DNA of 5,678 nt from Lachnospiraceae bacterium UBA4364 (GCA_002393955.1 DGSK01000017.1:3036-8713), one strand, 5' to 3'; positions 1 to 5,536 are shown, counted from the stretch's first letter. The notes: a model not told the origin generated them from the sequence alone. Made by a program: numbers and translations.

Positions 1-1
1 G

Positions 2-430
2 TTTGAAAAGCAGGAAATGATCGTTGTATGTAAGCCGGAAGAGTCACCTATGTGGTTTGACAAGCTCTGGCAGAATACCGTTGACCTCTTCCGTTCCATG
101 GATATTCCTGTAAGGACTCTGGAGTGCTGTTCAGGTGACCTTGCAGACCTTAAGGTTAAGTCCCTGGATGTAGAGGCATGGAGTCCCAGGCAGAAGAAGT
201 ATTTCGAGGTTGGCAGCTGCTCAAATCTCGGTGATGCACAGGCAAGACGTCTCAAGATCCGCGTAAACGGAAAAGACGGCAAGTATCTGGCACACACCCT
301 GAACAATACAGTGGTTGCTCCGCCCAGAATGCTTATCGCATTTCTTGAAAATAACCTGCAGGCTGACGGCAGCGTACGGATACCTGAAGCGCTCAGGCCT
401 TACATGGGCGGTCAGACCGAGATCCGGTAA
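2..430 (+). CDS. serS: Seryl-tRNA synthetase, C-terminal part (5' end outside window)
   Basis: This is the end of a class II aminoacyl-tRNA synthetase that charges tRNA-Ser with serine in the cytoplasm. The reading frame is open from the window edge: the codons before the first internal ATG (position 17) read FEKQE, which matches the FxKxE run that precedes this ATG in SerRS proteins, so that ATG is not a start. The visible 142 residues cover the end of the catalytic domain. They include the FEVGSCSNLGDAQARR segment (motif 2 downstream region, with the conserved SN and the Q-x-R-R arginines) and a motif 3-like LNNTVVAPPRMLIAFLENN, whose arginine binds ATP in the family. The protein ends in the usual RIPEALRPYMGG tail. 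No clear terminator follows; the next gene starts 63 bp downstream with its own possible promoter. The identification is firm; only the N-terminal coiled-coil arm and motif 1 are missing from view. Confidence 0.95.
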   Translation, partial: FEKQEMIVVCKPEESPMWFDKLWQNTVDLFRSMDIPVRTLECCSGDLADLKVKSLDVEAWSPRQKKYFEVGSCSNLGDAQARRLKIRVNGKDGKYLAHTLNNTVVAPPRMLIAFLENNLQADGSVRIPEALRPYMGGQTEIR

Positions 431-444
431 CCTTTATACATACC

Positions 445-473
445 ATAACAAGCGGGAAGTTTTAGTACATAAT
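445..473 (+). promoter_or_regulatory. Candidate promoter of the GH25 lysozyme gene
   Basis: ATAACA (445-450, 4 of 6 matches to the -35 consensus) is separated by 17 bp from CATAAT (468-473, 5 of 6 matches to the -10 consensus). Initiation would fall near position 480, leaving a leader of about 14 nt that consists almost entirely of the purine-rich ribosome binding site. The spacer contains GGGAAGTTTTAG (454-465), the terminal sequence of the repeat elements found later in the window. This is a consensus match only. Confidence 0.4.
454..465 (+). repeat. Solitary terminal repeat of the element A/B family
   Basis: GGGAAGTTTTAG is identical to the right end of element B including its flanking base (5660-5671), and its first 11 bases equal the right end of element A (4001-4011). 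No matching left end (TAAAACTTCCC) is visible in the gap or in the upstream synthetase gene, so this is either a relic of a decayed element or a chance 12-bp match. Confidence 0.4.
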
Positions 474-493
474 ACATTATGAGGAGAGAGAGA

Positions 494-2341
494 ATGAGGA
501 GGAGTGTTTTTAAGAGCGTGATGACCACTGCCATGGCTGTGATGCTGACGGCGGTAGTGTCCCTGACTGCATTGGTGACAGTAGCCCCTAAGGAAAAAGC
601 ATCCGCGGCGGATAAGACCGGTGCGATTGCCGTAGGTATTGATGTTTCCAAGTGGCAGGGTGCTATCAACTGGCCCCAGGTAAAGGCAGCAGGCGTAAGC
701 TTCGCTATCGTGCGTGTGGGAAACGGCAAGAGCGGCCTGGATCCGTATTTCCCGGTAAATATGACCGGGGCGGCAGCAGCCGGCATAAAGACGGGCGTTT
801 ATTACTACACCACTGCGGTAACACCTGAGCAGGCAGCGGCTGAGGCGGCACTGGTTCTTGCAATGATCGAGCCCTATCAGGTAAGCATGCCTGTGGTTAT
901 CGATATAGAGAGTGACCTTCATAAAGGAATGACTCCCGAGCAGAACGCTCTTATCTGCAATACCTTCTGTGCTATCATAGAATCGGCAGGATACTACCCG
1001 ATGGTATATGCCAATAAATATTTCTTTACTCAGAAGATCGGCCCTGTCTACTATGATAAGTGGGTAGCACAGTATGCATCATCATGTCAGATACCGGACG
1101 CTTCCATCTGGCAGGCCACCGACAAGGGTACAATGGCAGGCATAGCCGGTCATGTTGATATTGACTATCAGTTCAAGGATTACAGCCAGCTTATAATCAA
1201 TACCGGCCTCCTTCAGAGAAAGGGCTTCTGGTATTACTATGAGAATTATAAGATGCAGCGTAACCGTTTTGCTGATTATGGCGGATTCCGTTACTTCGTG
1301 GATGCTGACGGCCACATGGTAGCGAACTGTTTCTATCCTATAGGAGACGGAACATTCTACTTTGATGCATCCGGTCATATGCTTACAGGTTTCCAGAATA
1401 TTGCTGAAAATACTTACTACTTCGCAGAGAATGGACGTATGGCAAGGGGGCTTACCACTGTAGGTGAGTTCAAATACCTCTTTGCAGAAGACGGCTCAAT
1501 GGTAAGGGGCTGGTTTAATGACGGCCTCTGCACCAGATATTATTATCCGACGGATGGTCATATGCTTACGGGCTTCCAGACAATCGGTGATAATATGTAC
1601 TACTTTGACGGCAATGGCGTGATGCTGGTAGGTTTCCAGAAGATTTCCGGACAGACTTTCCTCTTCAGTGCTGACGGTTCGATGGTAAAGGGCTGGTTTA
1701 ATGACGGCCTCCACAGCCAGTATTTTGCTGAAGACGGCCATATGCTTACAGGCTTTAGTCCTATCGGTGGCAAGAATTATTTCTTCGATCAGAATGGCTA
1801 TGCAATGGCAGGTATCCAGAATGTAGGCAACGGAGTGAACTGCTACTTCGATCCTGTTTCTTTCGAGATGAAGACAGGCTTTATCTCAGACGGGGTGAAT
1901 ACATATTACTTCGAGCCGGCAACAGGTGCACAGGTTAAGGGCTTTGTTCCTGTCGGCGATAAGTTTTATGATTTTGACCTTAAGACAGGCGCTGCAAAGA
2001 CCGGCTTCCAGGTGATCAACGGTTCTACATATTATTTTGACCCCGCATCATTTGCTATGCTTACCGGTCTTGTTTCAGACGGAACAAATACCTATTATTT
2101 CGATCCTGCAACCGGTGCGATGATGAAAGGCCTTGTGCCTGTGGGCAGTTCTTTCTGCTACTTTGATCTTAAGAACGGAACAATGCAGGTAGGACTTCAG
2201 GTAGTGAATGGCTTGCTCTGCTATTTTGATCCTGCAACCGGTGCGATGATGTTCAATACCATTGTAGTTGCTGAGGACGGAAATACGTATCAGATCGGTC
2301 CCGATGGTGTGGCAGTACCGGTTATGCTGCCTGTAATGTAA
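494..2341 (+). CDS. Secreted GH25 muramidase with about 17-18 cell-wall-binding repeats
   Basis: A 615-residue exported lysozyme expected to cleave the N-acetylmuramic acid to N-acetylglucosamine bond of peptidoglycan. The ATG at 494 is chosen because GAGGAGAGAGAGA lies just before it; the in-frame ATG at 479 has no ribosome binding site. Residues 1-38 form a signal peptide (MRRSVFKSV, hydrophobic core, cleavage expected after A36-S37-A38). The GH25 domain spans about 46-232: GIDVSKWQG with Asp50, VVIDIES with Asp137 and Glu139 (the catalytic DxE), and HVDIDYQF with Asp222/Asp224 near its end. From about 240 to the C-terminus run repeats of about 20 residues of the form YYFDxxGxMxTGF, resembling choline-binding/glucan-binding (CW_binding_1-like) modules, which hold such enzymes on wall teichoic or lipoteichoic polymers. 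The ligand is unknown. The repeats form longer super-repeats. A role in cell-wall turnover, or lysis of other bacteria, is inference. The first codons after ATG are AGG AGG. Confidence 0.93.
   Translation: MRRSVFKSVMTTAMAVMLTAVVSLTALVTVAPKEKASAADKTGAIAVGIDVSKWQGAINWPQVKAAGVSFAIVRVGNGKSGLDPYFPVNMTGAAAAGIKTGVYYYTTAVTPEQAAAEAALVLAMIEPYQVSMPVVIDIESDLHKGMTPEQNALICNTFCAIIESAGYYPMVYANKYFFTQKIGPVYYDKWVAQYASSCQIPDASIWQATDKGTMAGIAGHVDIDYQFKDYSQLIINTGLLQRKGFWYYYENYKMQRNRFADYGGFRYFVDADGHMVANCFYPIGDGTFYFDASGHMLTGFQNIAENTYYFAENGRMARGLTTVGEFKYLFAEDGSMVRGWFNDGLCTRYYYPTDGHMLTGFQTIGDNMYYFDGNGVMLVGFQKISGQTFLFSADGSMVKGWFNDGLHSQYFAEDGHMLTGFSPIGGKNYFFDQNGYAMAGIQNVGNGVNCYFDPVSFEMKTGFISDGVNTYYFEPATGAQVKGFVPVGDKFYDFDLKTGAAKTGFQVINGSTYYFDPASFAMLTGLVSDGTNTYYFDPATGAMMKGLVPVGSSFCYFDLKNGTMQVGLQVVNGLLCYFDPATGAMMFNTIVVAEDGNTYQIGPDGVAVPVMLPVM
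1499..1711 (+). repeat. Long-period super-repeat inside the lysozyme binding domain
   Basis: Positions 1499-1528 and 1682-1711 match at 29 of 30 bases (offset 183 nt, 61 codons). CATATGCTTAC recurs at 1376-1386, 1559-1569 and 1739-1749, so three single repeats are duplicated as a block; the last step is 180 nt, one codon shorter. Each unit encodes GSMVxGWFNDGL followed by DGHMLTGF. Confidence 0.85.
1886..2251 (+). repeat. Second super-repeat near the 3' end of the lysozyme gene
   Basis: TCAGACGG followed by a TYYF-(D/E)PATGA coding stretch occurs at 1886 and again at 2075, offset 189 nt (63 codons). A 24-nt stretch at 2102-2125 is repeated without change at 2228-2251, encoding DPATGAMM. This block differs from the upstream 61-codon block, so the binding domain has grown by at least two separate duplications. 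Confidence 0.8.
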
Positions 2342-2380
2342 GTGTGAAAAGTAACACAATTCAATTTGCATAAATTTTAG

Positions 2381-2412
2381 TTGCAATTTTGTTATAAATT
2401 TATTATTATAAT
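2381..2412 (+). promoter_or_regulatory. Probable promoter for tRNA-Arg
   Basis: A perfect TATAAT lies at 2407-2412 in a very AT-rich stretch. The best -35 resemblance is TTGCAA at 2381-2386, but the 20-bp spacing is too long, so the -35 element is uncertain. Initiation would be near 2419, giving the tRNA a 5' leader of about 70 nt that folds well (see the 2414-2474 entry). The 71 bp from the lysozyme stop codon to this TATAAT contain no obvious terminator. Confidence 0.45.
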
Positions 2413-2413
2413 G

Positions 2414-2474
2414 TTCGTGTTAGCGGATTGCTGCAGCTGTATGACAGCGGAGCAATCCGTGGACATTAACCGAA
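2414..2474 (+). other. Structured leader upstream of tRNA-Arg, function unknown
   Basis: CGGATTGCT (2424-2432) pairs perfectly with AGCAATCCG (2451-2459); within it GCTGT (2436-2440) pairs with ACAGC (2444-2448) around an ATG loop. Outside it TTCG (2414-2417) pairs with CGAA (2471-2474) and GTTA (2419-2422) with TAAC (2467-2470), leaving a one-sided bulge at about 2460-2466. No T-run follows on either strand, so this is not a standard terminator. It may be part of the pre-tRNA leader removed by RNase P, a small RNA, or an eroded repeat. I do not recognise it as a known RNA family. Confidence 0.45.
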
Positions 2475-2487
2475 TAGTGTTTACCGT

Positions 2488-2561
2488 GTTTCTGTAGCTC
2501 AGCAGGATAGAGCGTTCGCCTCCTAAGCGAAAGGCCGGCGGTTCGAATCCGCCCAGGAACA
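2488..2561 (+). tRNA. tRNA-Arg, anticodon CCU
   Basis: A complete cloverleaf. The acceptor stem is GTTTCTG (2488-2494) with CAGGAAC (2554-2560), containing one G-U pair, and the discriminator base is A2561. The D stem is GCTC/GAGC (2497-2500, 2510-2513). The anticodon stem TTCGC/GCGAA (2515-2519, 2527-2531) closes a CTCCTAA loop with CCT at 2522-2524. A five-base variable loop follows, then the T arm GGCGG-TTCGAAT-CCGCC (2537-2553). CCA is not encoded, so it must be added after transcription. The anticodon reads AGG arginine codons. A T-tract begins right after the 3' end. Confidence 0.96.
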
Positions 2562-2577
2562 TTTTTAATTTTTTTTT
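2562..2577 (+). terminator. T-tract terminating tRNA-Arg transcription
   Basis: Five Ts, AA, then nine Ts directly follow the tRNA 3' end. The T arm and acceptor stem of the tRNA could supply the RNA structure usually needed for intrinsic termination; no separate hairpin is present. Confidence 0.55.
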
Positions 2578-2583
2578 GCAATA

Positions 2584-2620
2584 TTTTCCCCTGTAAGATA
2601 ATTACTAGTATGTGGGAAAA
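2584..2620 (+). repeat. Inverted repeat TTTTCCC/GGGAAAA upstream of the lipoprotein gene
   Basis: TTTTCCC (2584-2590) and GGGAAAA (2614-2620) are perfect inverted copies around a 23-nt spacer, in the region where the lipoprotein gene's promoter should lie. It could be an operator. The right side, ACTAGTATGTGGGAA, resembles the inner right end of element B (ACTATATGTGGGAA), which may be coincidence. No convincing -35/-10 pair was found here. Confidence 0.35.
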
Positions 2621-2631
2621 ATAAAAGCATT

Positions 2632-2647
2632 GTCATGCTGGCATGAC
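2632..2647 (+). promoter_or_regulatory. Short palindrome next to the ribosome binding site of the lipoprotein gene
   Basis: GTCATGC (2632-2638) and GCATGAC (2641-2647) are perfect 7-bp inverted copies separated by only TG. The repeat ends one base before the Shine-Dalgarno GGGAGG (2648-2653). The two-base spacer is too short for a good RNA hairpin loop unless inner pairs open, so a DNA operator for a dimeric regulator is at least as likely. No regulator is identifiable. Confidence 0.4.
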
Positions 2648-2660
2648 GGGAGGAAAAAAC

Positions 2661-3827
2661 ATGAAAAAGAGAAGTTTATTTATTGCAGCCTTTCTTTCTA
2701 CGGCTGTGTTGATGGGCGGATGTGAGAACAATACCGGGAGTGAGCCTGAGCAGGCTGTTGTAGAGCTTGATCTTTCAGGCGGCTCTGAAGATTCCGGTGA
2801 AACTGTTGAAGCTACTGAAGAAACACCTTCCGGAGAGGAGGAAGAGGAGATTCCTGAGGGAATGTACCGCAGCGAGATCACTAATGAGATCATAAGCGAG
2901 GATCTCAAGGATCAGAGACCTATAGCAGTAATGGTAGATAACGAAACATATGCTTATCCCCATATGGGACTTAACCAGGCTGATGTTGTCTACGAGCTTA
3001 TGAACAGTACCGCTAACGGACGTATCACAAGACTTATGTGTATCGTTAAGGACTGGGGCAATATCGAGCAGTTCGGTTCCGTCCGCAGCGCAAGACCTTC
3101 CAATTTTATCCTTGCGGGTGAGTGGAATGCAATTCTTATCCACGATGGTGGTCCTTTCTACATACAGCAGTATGTTTCCAAGGATTATACAAATAACTTA
3201 AGCGGCGGTTTCGCAAGATTTTCAAACGGAAAAGCTACTGAGTTCACAGAGTATGTTACATCCAATGATTATACAAATCCTTCAACAGGCAAGTCATATG
3301 ACGGTCTGATCGACAGGATCGAGAGTGCAGGATACAGCACCACATATAATGATCATTATGCAGGACCTGATTTCACATTCTGCAAGGGCGGAAACAGAGA
3401 GCTTACATCTGATGAGGGTGCAACGGATGCTACAGAGATAAAGCTTCCCATGCAGCACACAAGCTCTACTCTTAAGTACAATGAGTCTGAGGGTGTTTAT
3501 GAGTATTACACCTATGGTGATGCTCACATTGATCCCCTTGATGGTGACAAGGTAATGTCATTCAAGAATGTCATTATAGAGGATGTAGATTTCGTACAGC
3601 TGGATGAGCATGGATATATGGCATATTACCTGCTGGTTGATTCACCTAAGAGCGGTTACTACTGCACAAACGGTAAGGCTATAGAGATTACCTGGCAGAA
3701 GATGGGTGAGGATTCCAATACCTACTATTTCGAGGTTGAGAGCGGAATGCCTCTTGAGCTTAATACTGGTAAGACTTATATCGGTCTTGTTCCTCACGAT
3801 CAGTGGAAGGATCTTAAGATTGACTGA
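2661..3827 (+). CDS. DUF3048 (YerB-family) lipoprotein
   Basis: A 388-residue putative membrane-anchored lipoprotein of the family typified by Bacillus subtilis YerB, whose biochemical role is not established. The ATG at 2661 is chosen because GGGAGG lies 7 nt upstream; the in-frame ATG at 2643 falls inside a palindrome and would add six polar residues before the signal peptide. MKKRSLFIAAFLSTAVL is a lipoprotein signal, with Cys21 in MGGC as the likely lipidated residue after cleavage. An acidic, low-complexity linker rich in Glu, Ser and Gly follows (about 22-66). The DUF3048 N-terminal domain begins at RPIAVMVDN (86-94) and holds GSVRSARP (139-146) and HDGGP (161-165), all typical of the family. 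A C-terminal DUF3048_C-like part (about 258-376) ends with NTGKTYIGLVP. Length is close to that of other members. The gene has its own leader and terminator, so it is probably monocistronic. Family assignment is strong; function is unknown. Confidence 0.92.
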   Translation: MKKRSLFIAAFLSTAVLMGGCENNTGSEPEQAVVELDLSGGSEDSGETVEATEETPSGEEEEEIPEGMYRSEITNEIISEDLKDQRPIAVMVDNETYAYPHMGLNQADVVYELMNSTANGRITRLMCIVKDWGNIEQFGSVRSARPSNFILAGEWNAILIHDGGPFYIQQYVSKDYTNNLSGGFARFSNGKATEFTEYVTSNDYTNPSTGKSYDGLIDRIESAGYSTTYNDHYAGPDFTFCKGGNRELTSDEGATDATEIKLPMQHTSSTLKYNESEGVYEYYTYGDAHIDPLDGDKVMSFKNVIIEDVDFVQLDEHGYMAYYLLVDSPKSGYYCTNGKAIEITWQKMGEDSNTYYFEVESGMPLELNTGKTYIGLVPHDQWKDLKID

Positions 3828-3852
3828 TAGAGAATGATTTCAGATTGATCGG

Positions 3853-3890
3853 ACACAGTACTGATGAGAGTCGGTACTGTGTTTTGTTTT
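3853..3890 (+). terminator. Intrinsic terminator of the DUF3048 lipoprotein gene
   Basis: ACACAGTACTGA (3853-3864) pairs with TCGGTACTGTGT (3871-3882), 12 pairs including one G-U, around a six-base loop TGAGAG, followed directly by TTTGTTTT. It starts 25 bp after the stop codon. Confidence 0.9.
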
Positions 3891-3901
3891 ATCAATGTTG
3901 C

Positions 3902-4011
3902 TAAAACTTCCCATATATAGTCTGTGGAAGCAGAACGACAACTCGCATATGCGCCGGAACCGGTGCAATTGCGAGTGCCGTTCTATCTAGGATTGTGAAT
4001 GGGAAGTTTTA
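3902..4011 (+). repeat. Palindromic repeat element A (110 bp, MITE-like)
   Basis: The ends are perfect 12-bp inverted repeats, TAAAACTTCCCA (3902-3913) and TGGGAAGTTTTA (4000-4011). The core folds into a long hairpin: AGAACG/CGTTCT (3932-3937, 3979-3984), ACTCGCA/TGCGAGT (3941-3947, 3970-3976) and TGCGCCGG/CCGGTGCA (3950-3957, 3960-3967). Element B is a second copy in opposite orientation. Element A has no coding capacity. It lies between the terminator of the lipoprotein gene and the stop codon of the minus-strand gene, 11 bp from the latter, where it could also act as that gene's 3' hairpin. If it is a transposable element, a TA target duplication may be hidden in the terminal TA; this is inference. 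Confidence 0.85.
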
Positions 4012-4022
4012 TATCTACTGAA

Positions 4023-4802
4023 TTAAAACCGGTAAAGATTGTACCGTCCCTGCTTACCGTCGGATGTGATGAGTCCCAGGTGTTTCAGCAGATAGCAGAA
4101 GCACTGCGCATTATCCAAAGACCTGCCGGAGGCTTCGGAAAGATCCATAGTTGTAAAGGATTCTTTTTCCGTAAATCCGCATGGGAGAAGAGAGAGATAA
4201 TCGTCTGCTTCAGCAAGGGATATTTCTTCAATTATATTAAGGGGAATTTTGTCAGCCTTGGTGGCGTGACGTCTCCGGTTCTTACCGAATCCGTCCTGCA
4301 CTATATATTCTTCCGTTTCCAGAAGACAAAGTATCAGATGGAAGCGTGGATCGGGCAGAAAATCCCTGATGTTAAGCAGTTCTCTGAAAACATCATAAGG
4401 ATGTCCCTTTTTTGGTGATTTCTTAGGGGGCAGGATCTCCCCGGTATCGGGATCTATATAACGGAGCCATTTGATGGCGGCTATGGGATAGACGACGGTT
4501 ACATCATAATCCTTAAGAAAGGCAGAGAGCTTGCCCTTAAGAGAGTGAAAACCTCTGCTCTGTATCTCGAATATTTCACCGTCGCAGCAGGCGTCGGCTA
4601 CGAAGCGCCCGATGGGGATCTCGTGGCATTCGGGACGGGGCAGGTAATAATACTTGAGCACGGAATGAACGCTCTTTTCTCCAAGAGTGCCGATGCCGTC
4701 GGCGTGCTGCATACGGAGCACCTGCCTGTCGCAGGCCTGCCTGAAGAGGGCGGGGTCCGATGGACGCAGATTGTAATTGAACTGGATGTTATTTTTTTTC
4801 AT
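4023..4802 (-). CDS. Uncharacterised protein, possible PD-(D/E)XK-like core plus C-terminal winged helix
   Basis: A 259-residue soluble protein that I cannot assign to a named function. An N-terminal segment has GEKSVHSVLKYYY (Glu42), then IGRFVADA (Asp70) and, nine residues on, FEIQSRGF (Glu79, Gln81). Glu in a first helix, then Asp and ExQ on strands, is the arrangement of PD-(D/E)XK nuclease folds with an ExQ variant, as in CoiA-like proteins. This match is by eye only. The middle has VTVVYPIAAIKWLRYIDPDTG and a basic KKSPKKG loop; a second basic run, KNRRR, lies at 174-178. Residues about 199-257 (LPCGFTEKESFTTMDLSEA, then LLKHLGLITSDGKQGRYNLY) resemble a winged helix-turn-helix. No signal peptide or membrane segment is seen. 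Start: MKKNN at 4802 lacks a Shine-Dalgarno but sits exactly where an extended -10 promoter would start transcription. Met31 (complement of 4710-4712), with a weak AGG 8 nt upstream, is the alternative. It is divergent from the phosphatase gene and ends 11 bp from element A. Confidence 0.8.
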   Translation of the reverse strand: MKKNNIQFNYNLRPSDPALFRQACDRQVLRMQHADGIGTLGEKSVHSVLKYYYLPRPECHEIPIGRFVADACCDGEIFEIQSRGFHSLKGKLSAFLKDYDVTVVYPIAAIKWLRYIDPDTGEILPPKKSPKKGHPYDVFRELLNIRDFLPDPRFHLILCLLETEEYIVQDGFGKNRRRHATKADKIPLNIIEEISLAEADDYLSLLPCGFTEKESFTTMDLSEASGRSLDNAQCFCYLLKHLGLITSDGKQGRYNLYRF

Positions 4803-4808
4803 AGGGTA

Positions 4809-4837
4809 ATTATAGCAATTATTATGGAAAATATGAA
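4809..4837 (-). promoter_or_regulatory. Extended -10 promoter of the minus-strand gene, probably giving a leaderless mRNA
   Basis: On the minus strand, TGCTATAAT (complement of 4809-4817) is a perfect extended -10, and TTCATA (complement of 4832-4837, 4 of 6 consensus matches) lies 17 bp upstream. Only six bases separate the -10 from the ATG at 4802, so initiation would fall on or next to the A of the start codon. Confidence 0.6.
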
Positions 4838-4877
4838 AATAGTAAGGGGCGTGTAAAAGACAGAAAGGAATTTAAGT

Positions 4878-5513
4878 ATGTACGACGGAATAATTTTTGA
4901 CATAGACGGAACAATATGGGATTCCACTAATGTGGTGGAAAAGGCATGGAACGACGCTTTTAAGGAGCTGGGATACGAGAAAAGGACGACAGCTGCGGAA
5001 TTAAAGGGCCTGTTTGGGCTTCCCATGGATGAGATATTCAAAAGCCTGGTGCCTGATGCGGCTAAGGAAGATACAGAGGTATTTGAGCCGCTGTGCAGCA
5101 GGTATGAATTTGAATATCTTGAAAAGAATGGCGGCATTGTTTATCCGGGCGTGAAGGAGACGATAGAGAAGCTGTCTGAAAACCATATACTGGCGATTGT
5201 GAGCAACTGCCAGGCGGGTTATATAGAATTGGTCATGAGGAAGACCGGTATTGAACCTTTTATAAAAGACCATCTCTGCCCCGATGACAGTGGTCTGCTG
5301 AAAGCAGGGAACATAAAGCTGGTAGCAGAAAGATTGAATATGAAAAATCCGGTATATGTAGGTGACATAGCCAAGGATGAGATTGCCAGCAGGGAGGCCG
5401 GTGTGGCTTTTATACACGCGGCATATGGTTTCGGTGAGGGTATCGAACCGGATTACATGATAAACAGTTTTCCGGAACTTATGGATATACCGGGTATCAA
5501 TTCCGCTGACTGA
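4878..5513 (+). CDS. HAD-superfamily phosphatase (phosphoglycolate phosphatase-like)
   Basis: A 211-residue cytoplasmic phosphohydrolase of the haloacid dehalogenase superfamily. All four motifs are present. Motif I is FDIDGTIWDS, with nucleophile Asp8 and acid/base Asp10. Motif II is the Ser109 of IVSNC, and motif III is Lys142 in GLLKAGN. Motif IV is VGDIAKDE with Asp163 and Asp167, which bind Mg2+. Residues about 15-85 form the helical C1 cap that sets substrate choice. Overall it resembles the Gph/PGP-like subgroup, but the cap gives no firm substrate; small phosphosugars, phosphoglycolate or nucleotides are all possible. The ATG at 4878 is supported by AAAGGA at 4864-4869, 8 nt upstream. 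No convincing promoter was seen in the 75-bp divergent region on this strand. The gene is followed after 23 bp by element B, whose hairpin may end transcription. Length is normal and no defects are visible. Confidence 0.93.
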   Translation: MYDGIIFDIDGTIWDSTNVVEKAWNDAFKELGYEKRTTAAELKGLFGLPMDEIFKSLVPDAAKEDTEVFEPLCSRYEFEYLEKNGGIVYPGVKETIEKLSENHILAIVSNCQAGYIELVMRKTGIEPFIKDHLCPDDSGLLKAGNIKLVAERLNMKNPVYVGDIAKDEIASREAGVAFIHAAYGFGEGIEPDYMINSFPELMDIPGINSAD

Positions 5514-5536
5514 TCGATCCGGCAAATATTATTGAT

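Noticed and set aside
479..493. Upstream ATG as the start of the lysozyme
   Set aside because: No ribosome binding site precedes it, whereas the purine-rich GAGGAGAGAGAGA directly precedes the ATG at 494, and the candidate promoter would start transcription at about 480.
412..922. Two long minus-strand open frames (124 and 162 codons) opposite the start of the lysozyme gene
   Set aside because: They lie fully or mostly antisense to a strongly supported signal peptide and GH25 domain, and their translations are rich in Cys, His and Arg with no recognisable domain.
2423..2460. Hairpin as the terminator of the lysozyme gene
   Set aside because: No T-run follows on either strand, and a perfect TATAAT lies between the lysozyme stop codon and the hairpin.
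2488..2561. tRNA-Arg as the attachment site of an integrated element
   Set aside because: No second copy of the tRNA 3' end, no integrase and no phage genes are visible in the window.
3999..4418. Plus-strand open frame of 139 codons beginning in the right end of element A
   Set aside because: It runs antisense to the unknown minus-strand gene, starts inside the terminal repeat, has no ribosome binding site, and shows no family features.
4545..4856. Plus-strand open frame of 103 codons ahead of the phosphatase
   Set aside because: It is antisense to the N-terminal half of the minus-strand gene and would cover the divergent promoter region.
5001..5525. Minus-strand open frame of 174 codons
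   Set aside because: It is the shadow of the HAD phosphatase, which has all four catalytic motifs on the plus strand.
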